Shown: positions 52,801-59,968 of the stretch, in pieces | How positions within the stretch are numbered: the first letter of the stretch is position 1 | Layout: the number at the start of each line of letters is the position of its first letter | Assembly: GCA_035079385.1 (NCBI GenBank) | Contig: JAVHKY010000005.1 | Location: forward strand, 2,108,001 to 2,172,000 | Source of the DNA: Aspidiotus rigidus | Taxonomy: Eukaryota; Arthropoda; Insecta; Hemiptera; Diaspididae | DNA: 64,000 nucleotides | Direction of reading: 5' to 3' | Notes under the pieces: model-generated | Told to the model about the DNA's origin: nothing | Database searches by the model: none | The model's input: the letters and a program-made list of their open reading frames with translations, nothing else | Program-made: the position numbers and the translations under genes

Positions 52801-54578
52801 CCGTGACGTGAGTGTTACATACTTTATGTGAAAAAAACATGTTGGCAAATACCCTCCTCCGAAAGGACAGATTCAAGTCAAAAACTTCATTTGTCGCGAT
52901 GTCAGTGGTTGCAATTTTTGCCAGTTCAATTTTTACCACACTGGCAAAGAGAAAAGAAGAAATTTCTCTCACTCCCACCCACTCGCGCCTCGATTTTCTT
53001 TGCTCATTCAGCCCTGGATCTATCCCTCGTCACGGAAACCGTGAACAGAGACTTCGAAGCTCCGAAACTCTCGTTTGATTGATAATCCAGCACTGGAAAA
53101 GCTTTCTTGGGATCAGAAAACAACCGGTAGTTGTCGATTCCGCAGTATTTTTATTTCACCGAGTTTGAGGGAGTCGTAGTTTATAGTACTTATTAATGTA
53201 TAATATTTAATTTCGTTCTTTACTGAAAAACTCGTTTCTCTCCTCTGCTTTCAGATTTGTCATAAATCTGCTCGTGACGAATTTAATCACCTGCTGGGTG
53301 CTACTGCCTCTGTTACTATTTGATAGCATTTGGCGCACATCAAGCCTGGGCGCGGACTTCGTAGCCTGTAACTATGTGTCGTTATGCGCTTTCAAAGAAG
53401 GTATCGCGGTTGGTGTCTGCGCTGCTTGTGTACTTTCCGTGCTAATGATCGGCATCGACCAATATTTTGCGGTCATCGATCCCCTGCGCTACCATTCGTT
53501 GATAAATACGACGTCCTCGGTCATTATGATAGTCATTTCGTGGAGCGTTTGCGTTAGCTTTGGTGTATTTGGCAGTTTTAATGTGAACGAGCGCAGTCCG
53601 TGGGTCGCATGCGAACGCCTTCGCCCAGAAGATTTTTCCTTCGTGCCGAAAGTCTATCAACGGATATTCCCGCTGGTATTTGTATTACTGATATTCATCT
53701 TGCCATTTGTCTCCATTTGCTGGATATATGTGAGCATATGCTCGGCGGCACGAGAGAATAACGAACGGACGAAACGCAACGGCTCCACGCATAATTGCGT
53801 TTGTGAAAATGCGCCGCTCGACTATACGATCGTGAGCACCATTCACGAATCCGTCGAGTACGATCCAAACGAGAATAGGAAGTCTACCAGATCTTTGAAC
53901 CACTCGTCAACCAAAAGTAGTTTGAAGAGTACGTCCAGTTCGATTGTGAATTCGCTACGTCATCGTATTTCCAACGCTAGTATGTTCAAGTATCGCGAAG
54001 ATACGCGAGCGGCCCGTATTTCTATACTGGTTATCGTCATGACGCTGATATGTTGGCTCCCATTTACGTTGACTTTGTTATTGCATTCTCCGTTGTTTGG
54101 CGAGATGAACATCCCGTCGCATTTCAAACAGATCAGCATCCTATCCTTAAGCTTGAATACCATCGTCTCGCCATTAATTTTTGCCCACCGTAATCGCCGT
54201 ATTCATCGAGAGCTGTGCAAATTATTTCGAGTATCGAGAAAACGTCAAAGTTTTTACGCAGGCTTAAATAAGGCGAAACGAAATAGGTCGTTTAGGAGGA
54301 AACCTATGTACTTCGCATCCAAGACTAAAGATAACGAATTCATGGTCTCGCTTCCCACCGATGACTGCCTCATGATGAAGACGCCGAAAAAGTCTCTTTC
54401 AATCTTAAATCGTATGTGGAATATAGCGAAAGAAGTGGAACGTAACCAGACCTCACTGCGGCTTCCGGAAGTCGCCTTTGAAACGGATACTAGTCGAAGT
54501 TCCTTTTCAAGTAACGCTAGCAGTAGTCATAGATCAACATCCGCGGCATCGATAAGTGATGCTGTTGAAGAGGCCTAA
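28429..54578 (+). CDS. Orphan rhodopsin-like (class A) G-protein-coupled receptor, two coding exons
   Basis: Coding exons 28429-28556 and 53255-54578 join in phase (AG + A = Arg43), giving 483 residues across a 24,698-bp intron. Seven membrane segments can be placed: TM1 10-32, TM2 about 45-65, TM3 about 87-112, TM4 about 132-155, TM5 about 182-205, TM6 about 298-320, TM7 about 335-353. Class A landmarks: N24 in TM1 (N1.50), C87 and C162 for the disulphide, W139, P193, CWLP 309-312. Departures: N52 where D2.50 is usual, DQY 111-113 for DRY, SPLIF 348-352 for NPxxY. The third cytoplasmic loop is long (~90 residues, Ser-rich), as is the Ser-rich tail. The overall look recalls the GPR22-like/insect orphan receptors, but I cannot assign an ortholog. 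The N-terminus before TM1 is only about nine residues. Acts at the plasma membrane; ligand unknown. Confidence 0.85.
31120..31490 (-). pseudogene. Degenerate R1-like LINE reverse-transcriptase fragment
   Basis: Read on the minus strand, this GC-richer block gives RVTRWIKSARLDFGVRKTEA, then a KYRGIRFDSKLSFGHHFL-like segment in another frame, then RRNITMSTALSILL. Each matches, in the same order, the R1-like fragments at 41746-42031 and 44831-45224 (ESVTRCIESARLKLAVGKTE, KCLGIWFDSTLSSRHQFL, RRIMMSTAISILL). There are stops and frameshifts. This copy is uninterrupted where the other one carries a 2.8-kb insertion, so it serves as the empty-site comparison. It represents the region after the catalytic YADD-type motif. 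Confidence 0.75.
31556..31617. repeat. 62-bp hairpin, 27-bp stem
   Basis: The left arm AGGAAGAAAACACTTTACAG (31556-31575) is perfectly inverted at 31598-31617. Inside, CACGTA pairs with TACGTG after a single T/C mismatch, leaving a loop of about 8 bases. The shape suits either a miniature inverted element or a microRNA-like precursor. Confidence 0.8.
34027..34334. mobile_element. Short TIR element, AACAGGGAACC family
   Basis: Ends are TTTTAACAGGGAACC on the left and GGTTCCCTGTTAAAA on the right. The arms continue inward for about 60 bp (TTTATGGG, then GAGAAATTTGCC, then the GCGCGCCGTCC segment) before the matched text stops. The interior has one or two units of the 45-bp minisatellite plus CTAGACCTAGATAAAGCTAG text shared with 37080-37150 and 38990-39060. 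No coding capacity. Confidence 0.75.
34414..36990 (+). mobile_element. Satellite-filled block, copy A
   Basis: Begins with TTTTCTGGCATAGCCAAATA and ends with GAAAAGACATGGAACATGTC. It contains about five ~330-470-bp modules starting CTAGGTCAAGTGTTCGTGAG (34512, 35095, 35568, 36030, and a shortened one near 34844). Each module runs through the GTTGTATTGGAATGGTATGA motif to TCTAGGGGACTTGGAAAAAT and is followed by ATTT/ATTA-rich simple repeats. Then come three modules with ACGCGGGGTGTACTCGCGAA. An inverted relative is at 42032-44208. No protein-coding content; the open frames here are repeat artefacts. Confidence 0.8.
34995..36870 (+). repeat. (TTTA)n / (ATTTA)n microsatellite stretches
   Basis: Simple AT repeats fill the spaces between modules (about 34995-35085, 35378-35555, 35850-36015, 36360-36500, 36560-36690, 36740-36860). 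Lengths differ from module to module, consistent with slippage. Confidence 0.85.
37234..37840. mobile_element. Nested ~600-bp inverted-repeat element
   Basis: Splits a 45-bp minisatellite unit. Ends are TTGGGATTTAAAC and GTTTAAACCCCAA. Inside, 37286-37349 (ATAGGCGGCGTAA ... ACAAAGGTGATCATGG) is inverted at about 37550-37612. Small open frames within are not convincing. It inserted after the minisatellite had formed. Confidence 0.65.
38130..38970. repeat. 45-bp minisatellite array, opposite orientation
   Basis: About 18 units of GACTTGGAAAAATTTCGACT followed by ATCGAGCTATATATGATAGG and AGGGG, the reverse complement of the 18105-19095 consensus, with more length variation. Multi-frame open reading is again a result of the 45-bp period. 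Confidence 0.85.
39737..40064. mobile_element. Second short TIR element of the AACAGGGAACC family
   Basis: The left end GTTAACAGGGAACCTGTTCT and right end AGAACAGGTTTCCTGC are inverted partners. The GCTGTGCGCCGT segment and two to three diverged 45-bp units lie inside. It parallels 34027-34334 but is more degraded. Confidence 0.6.
40294..41090 (-). pseudogene. Penelope-like retroelement fragment (RT C-terminus plus GIY-YIG)
   Basis: A 212-residue open frame (40932 to 40294) contains SLVHRLTRILLSS, FLGKFSLQLVRAFRPFGF, a linker, then SGVYNMECRDRRGFYIGETS and KVRVAEHSKSW...SAFADHLMNNGHSF. This is the normal order for the end of the Penelope-like reverse transcriptase followed by its GIY-YIG endonuclease, with GVY and YIG present. 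Upstream to about 41090 the same frame continues (INFLDL, HEFGIYRKDTKTDV, HKMAAF) but with at least two stop codons, so the element is dead. It is better preserved than the copy near 20500. Confidence 0.85.
41746..42031 (+). pseudogene. R1-like LINE reverse transcriptase, part 1
   Basis: PGVKLICIADDTLVVCTAET shows the catalytic ADD motif of the RT palm, followed by ESVTRCIESARLKLAVGKTE and, after a frameshift near 41960, KCLGIWFDSTLSSRHQFL. This order is that of R1/jockey-type LINE RT. It stops abruptly at 42031, where an insertion begins, and continues at 44831. Confidence 0.8.
42032..44830 (-). mobile_element. 2.8-kb insertion with satellite block, copy B
   Basis: Interrupts the LINE RT and is flanked by CCTGAT on both sides (42026-42031 and 44831-44836). 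From 42036 to about 44208 it is the inverse of copy A at 34414-36990: TTTTGACATGTTCCATGTC, ACGCGGGGTGTACTCGCGAA-type modules, then ~330-bp modules with AAAT repeats, then the GACATGGAACATG and CTATGCCAGAAAAT ends. 44209-44830 is additional sequence not found in copy A. No coding capacity was recognised. The ends lack clear inverted repeats, so the class is uncertain. Confidence 0.8.
42905..43925 (+). repeat. (AAAT)n microsatellite stretches
   Basis: Long AAAT-type repeats at about 42905-43160, 43360-43570 and 43765-43920 between modules of copy B. Those at the start of copy B (42180-42560) are ATTA-rich. Confidence 0.85.
44831..45224 (+). pseudogene. R1-like LINE reverse transcriptase, part 2
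   Basis: Continues the LINE after the insertion: RRIMMSTAISILLYSAPVRA, then VQQRAALRCVSAYRTFSTKA and SSPIELLPEERA. The last two blocks are typical of the segment after the RT palm and thumb in R1-type elements. The downstream cysteine motif and 3' end are not recognisable. Confidence 0.8.
46515..46690. repeat. Fragment of the minisatellite/TIR family
   Basis: TAGCAGGGAACCCGCTATCC at 46522 matches the right end of the 18015-19171 element. One to two 45-bp units follow at 46619-46682, with another weak one at 46735-46800. Confidence 0.6.
48767..51083. mobile_element. 2.3-kb fold-back element with ~730-bp inverted arms
   Basis: The left arm (48767 to about 49495) and right arm (about 50335 to 51083) are inverted copies with modest divergence. 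Outer ends are CTCTAGCCGGG and CCCGGCTAGAG. The arms include a poly-G/C tract and GTCCGTCAAAATGTTGTCCC. The middle is a tandem array (see next). Matching open frames in the two arms (49475-49197 minus; 50349-50654 plus) are not recognised as any protein. The structure is like fold-back transposons: long arms, internal repeats, no transposase. Confidence 0.85.
49440..50400. repeat. Internal tandem array of ~150-bp units
   Basis: About six units, each with GGTCCTCCAGGGTGAAAAA, TGTCATTTCCAGACCATT, GCGGCTGGAGAATTTTTTGA and TTTTTCAAACTCGGCG text. Orientation is uniform between about 49740 and 50400; the first part is inverted, matching the left arm. Confidence 0.75.
51084..51830. other. Stretch without a supportable gene
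   Basis: Near-unique intron sequence between the fold-back element and the TGACGTCA satellite. No coding or structural feature is supported. Confidence 0.35.
51830..52860 (+). repeat. TGACGTCA-bearing satellite, unit about 160-190 bp
   Basis: Units share CGTGACGTGAGTGTTACATA, GTGAAAAAATTTTGGCGG, GACAGATCCATGTTGATGAA, then GACGTCATTACCC, GTGACATCATCA and GTGACGTCATCAAA. Starts are near 51837, 51996, 52434, 52622 and 52802. Perfect TGACGTCA octamers are at 51948, 51982, 52548, 52712, 52736 and 52789. The array is broken by the palindrome at 52161-52296. It ends about 400 bp upstream of the main receptor exon. Confidence 0.8.
52161..52296. repeat. Near-perfect palindrome, copy 2
   Basis: The same element as 10160-10297: TGTGACCTGCGATGAGAAAA at the left, its inverse with a few changes (CTCATTGTAGGTTACA) at the right. 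It sits inside the TGACGTCA satellite, flanked by TA on both sides, which could be a two-base target duplication. Confidence 0.8.
53255..54578 (+). CDS. Receptor exon 2 (TM2 to C-terminus)
   Basis: Starts after TGCTTTCAG and reads FVINLLVTNLITCWVLLPLL (TM2) to the TAA at 54576-54578. It is GC-richer than its surroundings, with coding-like codon use throughout. It holds TM2-TM7, the DQY motif, the CWLP motif and a ~130-residue Ser/Arg-rich tail. Confidence 0.9.
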
Positions 54579-55780
54579 AATGTTGTGGTACAAGTTGGAT
54601 ATTTTGTTGCTTGTACTCCTGACTCTGAGGGGTACGTCACTATGTTGCCATTACGAGGAAATTCAATGTGATATGATGAGCTCGTGAATAGAGTATATAC
54701 GATTATTAGGATTGATAAGATGATCAACTCGTGTGTAAAAAGTATTGCCCAAAAAAAAAAGGAGGCGGGAAGTGTTATTTTATCTGTGATTGATGTACTG
54801 ACTTCAGCTGGAAACCTAGGACCGACCTAAGCCGAGTGATTTTCGCATGGAAATTTTTTTTGGATGGTTCATTTGTGTGATAATGTTTGGTTGTCTTCCG
54901 GCACTCTGCGAAGAAAATGGAAGCCAGAGAGACTTTCCTGAAATGCGGAAAAGAGGTAAACTCGGTAAATCTTGGAATTCTCTGTTTTCCTTTCCTGTGT
55001 TATTCTCGTCTTTCTCTATGCACACTTCGTGCAATAAATCTTCTTCTCCTTTCTCTTGTACGTGTGCATCTAGTAATTATTTTATAGAAGTATTTTTTAG
55101 TCCTTTTTCTCATGAACATGATGAAAGGTTATTGTAAAGTTCGTTCGCACAACTATAGGCCTACAGTTAATTTTTTAACTGTTAGAATTTATCTCGAATC
55201 AAAACTATGTAATTTATAAGTTAGGCTATATCGACAGGCTTTGTACCTGTTGTTTTCCATAATAGTTCCTAAAGACCAAGAACTATCGAAGAAGTATAGT
55301 AAGCAATTCAGGTCCAATAGATGGAAAAGGAAATGAAAATTTTGCAGTACCGAAACTCGAATATGGCGTTATATTGACTTCAGTGTAGTTATGCGGCTAT
55401 TTATAAAAACAACAAAAGGTTCAAGAGTGACTTTCGGGTGAAGAAAAGTGGGGACTGATATTTATTTCTTAGTATGTGCGTCGAAGTTTTACGGGGGGGG
55501 GGGGGAAGAAGAGGATGATCTATTCAAAGTTGTCTGAACCAGATTTACTTCCTCTTCTTCACCTATTCGCGTTGAATTAAGATTGTCTGGTTGTGACTGT
55601 TTATCCTGCTATTGTTCTGTAATCTGCTTCATAAATTCACAAGTATATAGATGGCCGGATTAAGAGGGAGGTGAGGTCCCGAGATCCGGACTTACAGATT
55701 TTAGAGGCCGCTCAAGGAGCTTCTACATTTTCAAAATTATTGTTCCTTATTGACAACTTGAACTTCTTTTTGGTATGGAT
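54579..55780. other. Downstream flank of the receptor, probable 3' UTR in its first part
   Basis: AATAAA at 55033-55038 is a candidate polyadenylation signal for the receptor transcript. A poly-G tract lies near 55493-55505. The possible signal-peptide exon at 54847-54955 falls within this region, so the two readings compete. Confidence 0.35.
54847..54955 (+). CDS. Possible first exon of a secreted peptide gene
   Basis: The ATG at 54847 (CGCATGG context) opens MEIFFGWFICVIMFGCLPAL, a good signal-peptide shape ending near Cys21, followed by a short acidic stretch and RKR at the exon end, then G|GTAAAC as a possible splice donor. The unspliced frame continues to 55137, but the later residues look non-coding. 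A peptide-hormone precursor starting like this would be normal. I could not find a convincing second exon downstream, and the segment may be receptor 3' UTR. Confidence 0.25.
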
Positions 55781-56780
55781 GTGTCTTTTCTGAGGTGATA
55801 CTCGCCAACATTTTTTCACTAAAAATATGTAACGCAGTGCTGACGTCACGGGTTGATGACATCACTAATGTTGGCGACGAGGACGTCGGGAGTTGATGAC
55901 ATGGGAAATCTTTCCTAAATGGAGCACCTTTTCACATAAAATATCTAACGCAGTGATGACGTCACACAAGTGTATAGTCTTGAGTAGCTTTTTGGATTAT
56001 AGGGGTGATAATGTCATGGAAGAAGGTTGGAGATGAGGACGTCACAGATTGATGATATGAGAAGTGTATACGCCTCAAGGTTGGGGATGATGACGTCACA
56101 AAGTTACCTGATATACAGTATGCTAAATATTGATTTTATCAGTGTTGGGGGGGGGGAGGTTGAAGGGGGGCTAAACTAGGGTTCGACCATCCAGTATATA
56201 TATTAACAAAGCTCCATAAGCTCTATACAAAACTTGTAGGGAGAAACCTGGTCGCAAAAACGCAACATCTTGACGTATTTTGGAAAAACTTATATAAGTA
56301 GTGCACTACTAGAATTTCACAACTCTATTTCTCCAGAATACGTCGAGACGTTGCGTTCTAGCACCCACGTTTCTTCTTACAAACAATGTGTCTTTTCTAG
56401 CCCACACATTAGATGGTCGAAGAAAGTAAACTGATCCGCATGATATATTAGAGTATAAATGCCGTTGAAGGGGCTAAACTAGGCCAGAAATGCAGCTCAA
56501 GTAACTGTTCGAAGAGCGTTAAACTAGGCAGGTCCAGTAATACGGTTGGTGAGGGATTAACCGAAGCGAGATGGGTTGAAAAGGATAGCCAGATAATGAA
56601 GATGTGGGTTGTATCTAACATGAGGCTGAGAAATACTGTTGGAGGTGTATTTTGCCAACCAAATGATTGACTTCAGAAATGCGCGAACTCACCAATAGAG
56701 GTATGAATGTGTCACGGGGTAATGATATGACTAAGGATATGGGTGAGACGTTGTCACACTTTGATGTCGTCACAAAAGTG
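55745..56780 (-). repeat. TGACGTCA-bearing satellite, inverted copy
   Basis: The reverse orientation of the 51830-52860 repeat, more degraded: ACTAAAAATATGTAACGCAG then TGACGTCAC, with perfect octamers at 55841, 55957 and 56091, and weaker units to about 56780. It lies about 1.2 kb past the receptor stop codon. Confidence 0.6.
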
Positions 56781-59700
56781 CATAATTATTATGTCTTCAA
56801 TGAGTAAAATTTTAGTATAAATATCATACGTAATTAACATAACATATTCAGATACTCGTAATAGAAATTGAAAGGTGCGTGTTAATATCAACATGATGAA
56901 GAGCAAGCGAGACAGAATGAAATCGAGATATATCCATTAGAAACATCCAAGTTGACTTTTTTTTCCCGGTTTATCGGGTCCCAAGCTTAACTCGGCCTTA
57001 GAGTACCATAGGCGGATTTAGAAGATGATTTTGGGAGGAGAAATAAACGATTTTTTTGACATTTGACAAGCAAAATGGAAAAAAAGCTCCCTCGCTATGC
57101 GCCGAATTTATTTTTTTTCCTCTTATTTTTTGGGTTTTGGGAAGGGGAAATATTTCTGAGCCCCCCCCCCCCCCCGTTAATCCACAACTGATGTACATTA
57201 GTGTTTATTGAAAGTTTCGAGGATTTTTTATTGCTTCAAAGCGGTAACACTCTGAGAAGGAATTGTACTCAAATGAGTAGCGGATTCCTTTGCAAACGAC
57301 TTAAATAGGTACCTACAAATTCGCGAACAAAAACGAGCAGAGTTTGCCTAATTATATAATTTCTTTTTCGTGGCTTGGTAATTTAGCTTCCTTCTATGTG
57401 TGTAATATATGTAGACGTAGAAAGTAGTCTCGAAAATTTCCTATCAACCTAACTTTCAGAATAATTTTGACACCATTTTGAATTCCATCGCGCCTTTATA
57501 TTTCAGAAAAACCAAACAGACAATTGAAAGGTTCTGTAGAATTTGCTATGTGCTGAATGAAATTAACAGAAAACTAATCAGGGGAATTTCTGAGGCTGGT
57601 TATATTTGGTCCTCAACTTTCAGCACTTCCCAAAATAATTCAATGTACAGAATGACGTCTATTTCATAATCCTCCATTTCTCTCGATTAGTGTCAGTGTA
57701 GACGTTCACACACTCTTAATTCATTACAGCACGCTCAAGTATCACCTAATTTTCTTTGAATTTGTCAACTTCTCTTTATGCAAATATGACCACAACATGC
57801 AGTGACTGATTCTTCTCTTGAATCATCAAAGATATAGATCGCGACTTCTTTTTAAAACCACTAATTTTCTCTTCATTGCACAGTGTTTTGGATATTCACC
57901 AATTTTACATTTTCAATTGTATTTTCAGTCACAGCTTTCAGATACACGTGAAATTCACTTCAATCATGTAACTGTATAAAATTGACTTGAGGATTTCTTG
58001 CGTTCGTATCTCATAACGACAATAACTTCTTCATTCATGAAAACCATTTTGTTTTTTTCCTAATGCGCAACCCTTTCACCGACCTCTTTGAAAATTGAGC
58101 CTTTTTTTGAATCGTTTCCACGTTGATTCTTTTTATAGGACGTCGTCATGTGGTTCTTCGAGTACAGTTCCTTGTCCGATATCATTGCACCCGACCAGTG
58201 ATGAAATCTTCTGAGAAGGTCTTCTTTTACTCCAGATGTAGACGAAAAGAAAAAAACATCTTGATTCGAACAAAGAGTAGGCTAATAAATGAGTCATCTA
58301 CTTTCCGTTTCAATAGACGAATTTTATGACAGTCATGACGAAATTAAGGGTGATTCATGCCGCGGGCGTGAATTCAAGTATCCTAGTGAAAAATGGTCGG
58401 CCTTGAATTAATGTTGGGATATTTAAAAGTTTTTTCCCGGGTATCGATATTCTCGATTTTTAATGCGCTTTCTTCGCCAATTCATTTGTTGATTCATGAG
58501 TTTATTTGTCGTCAAAAGAGTTTCTGTTTTTGTTTGCGATAAATTATGAATTAAAAATATTACAGTAGCTAGGTAATAATTCTTGTGACGATTTTTATAC
58601 GACAGTCGTTAGTTTGAACCGATGAAAGACGCGATTAGTGACTAGGAAAATTGCCCGAAATTGGGGTCCTTTTTCCGAGGGAGCGGGATGATATTTGAAA
58701 ATCTCTTAAACACCATGTCAGACATCGCGGTGGACGAGAGACGAAAACGAATTGTACGCGAAACACAAAACCCAGCATCGTGTCGTGTTTGGAAAGAAAG
58801 CGTCAATCACATCATAGAAGAGTGTAAGAATAAGAGATCATGTCGTGCGTAATTCGACTCCACATAGAGCGAAATGAAGACAATAATTTTATTCGAAAGC
58901 ATTAATCCGAAATACAGATTTTGAAAAGAGGGAGGTCGCTGGTTTTGCATTCGGTGAAAAGAACTGAATTAGTTTGCGGCTTTTGTTATTTTAACGATTT
59001 CTGTATCCGCTTCATCGATACGAACCGCTCTTCACGACCGCACCGTATAGATCAATTTAAAAGAGCGTTTATTTCTGGCTTGTTAAATTTCTTGGCAATG
59101 TAAAAATAATGACAACATAAGGTTTCACACTCTTCAGTGCCAATGACATGTACAGGGTTTTTATGATTATTGTTTGTGTAATTAGTGCGCATATTTTTTG
59201 GTTACGTACTGTCGGATGTACTCTGCGAATGCTTAAAAGAATGAAAACGTGATGACGTGCAACTCAAAAGTTTCCATATGTAAAGCATCAATCCTGAAAA
59301 TTTTTAATTGAAGAACGTGTAATTATGCATGGTAGAATTTTTGAATTTCAAAGTTGATAATTTTTAAATTAGTCCCAAAGGATGGCCGACCACTTCAGAA
59401 CTGTGTCGATTTCGTGTAGCCCATGTGTTTAAAAATTCTGTTAGGACGTGACTGTTTCAGATTTAGGAACGAATAATGTCTAGGTACGAATGCACTTCTT
59501 CATTGACTTGTATGAAGGGAGAGAATGGTAAAAGACCCTGCCTTATGAGCAATAGGATTTAGAAAATTTTTTCCTTTAGACTACACGTGAAGAGAACAGT
59601 ATACCCAAGGGAGGAAGACAGAAAGAATCTTCAGTCTTGAGGGCATTGATTATAGAATGAAATATAAGAGCTTATAGTTTTAGCGTTGAAAAATCTCAAA

Positions 59701-59820
59701 AAAACTCGCGGTCTTCTTCGTTAGGTGTACGGGGTTGAGGCAAACAGAAAATTTGTTTCTATAGGGAGTCTCTTTGCTTATACTTTTTCTAAAATAAAGA
59801 TTAAACGTTCTTCCTCACAG
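56781..59820. other. Stretch without a confident gene
   Basis: Contains a poly-C tract (57161-57176) at the edge of a possible old element (about 57004-57190) with loosely inverted ends (GGCGGATTTAG and GTTAATCCAC). The GC-richer patch 58640-59105 has two short frames discussed under findings. The rest is ordinary AT-rich sequence. Confidence 0.35.
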
Positions 59821-59824
59821 CCTT

Positions 59825-59968
59825 AGGAGTTTGAGCTCGAAAGTCCAAATTTTTTCAAGTTAATTGCACCTATCAGATATAGCTCAATATTCAAAATTTT
59901 CCCTTGCCGGACAGTGCCCGGCCTTTTCTTCAAATCCCTCCCTTCCTAAAATAGGTTCCCCGTTAAAA
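59825..59968. repeat. Truncated TIR/minisatellite fragment
   Basis: AGCTCGAAAGTCCAAATTTT and a second degraded 45-bp unit, then GCCGGACAGTGCCCGGCC and AAAATAGGTTCCCCGTTAA, the right half of the AACAGGGAACC family. It lies outside the receptor gene. Confidence 0.6.

Larger units (their letters stand above)
28557..53254 (+). other. 24.7-kb receptor intron filled with mobile elements
   Basis: Donor GTAAAA at 28557, acceptor TGCTTTCAG ending at 53254. It contains the R1-like, Penelope-like, TIR, fold-back and satellite features listed separately. The parts 28560-31120, 31620-34020, 45230-46510 and 46810-48760 hold no recognisable feature beyond short simple repeats and a poly-G tract near 32025-32037. 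Confidence 0.75.

Noticed and set aside
53274..54578. Intronless receptor starting at GTG 53274
   Set aside because: It would lack TM1; the acceptor at 53254 and the matching TM1 exon at 28429-28556 give a complete seven-helix protein.
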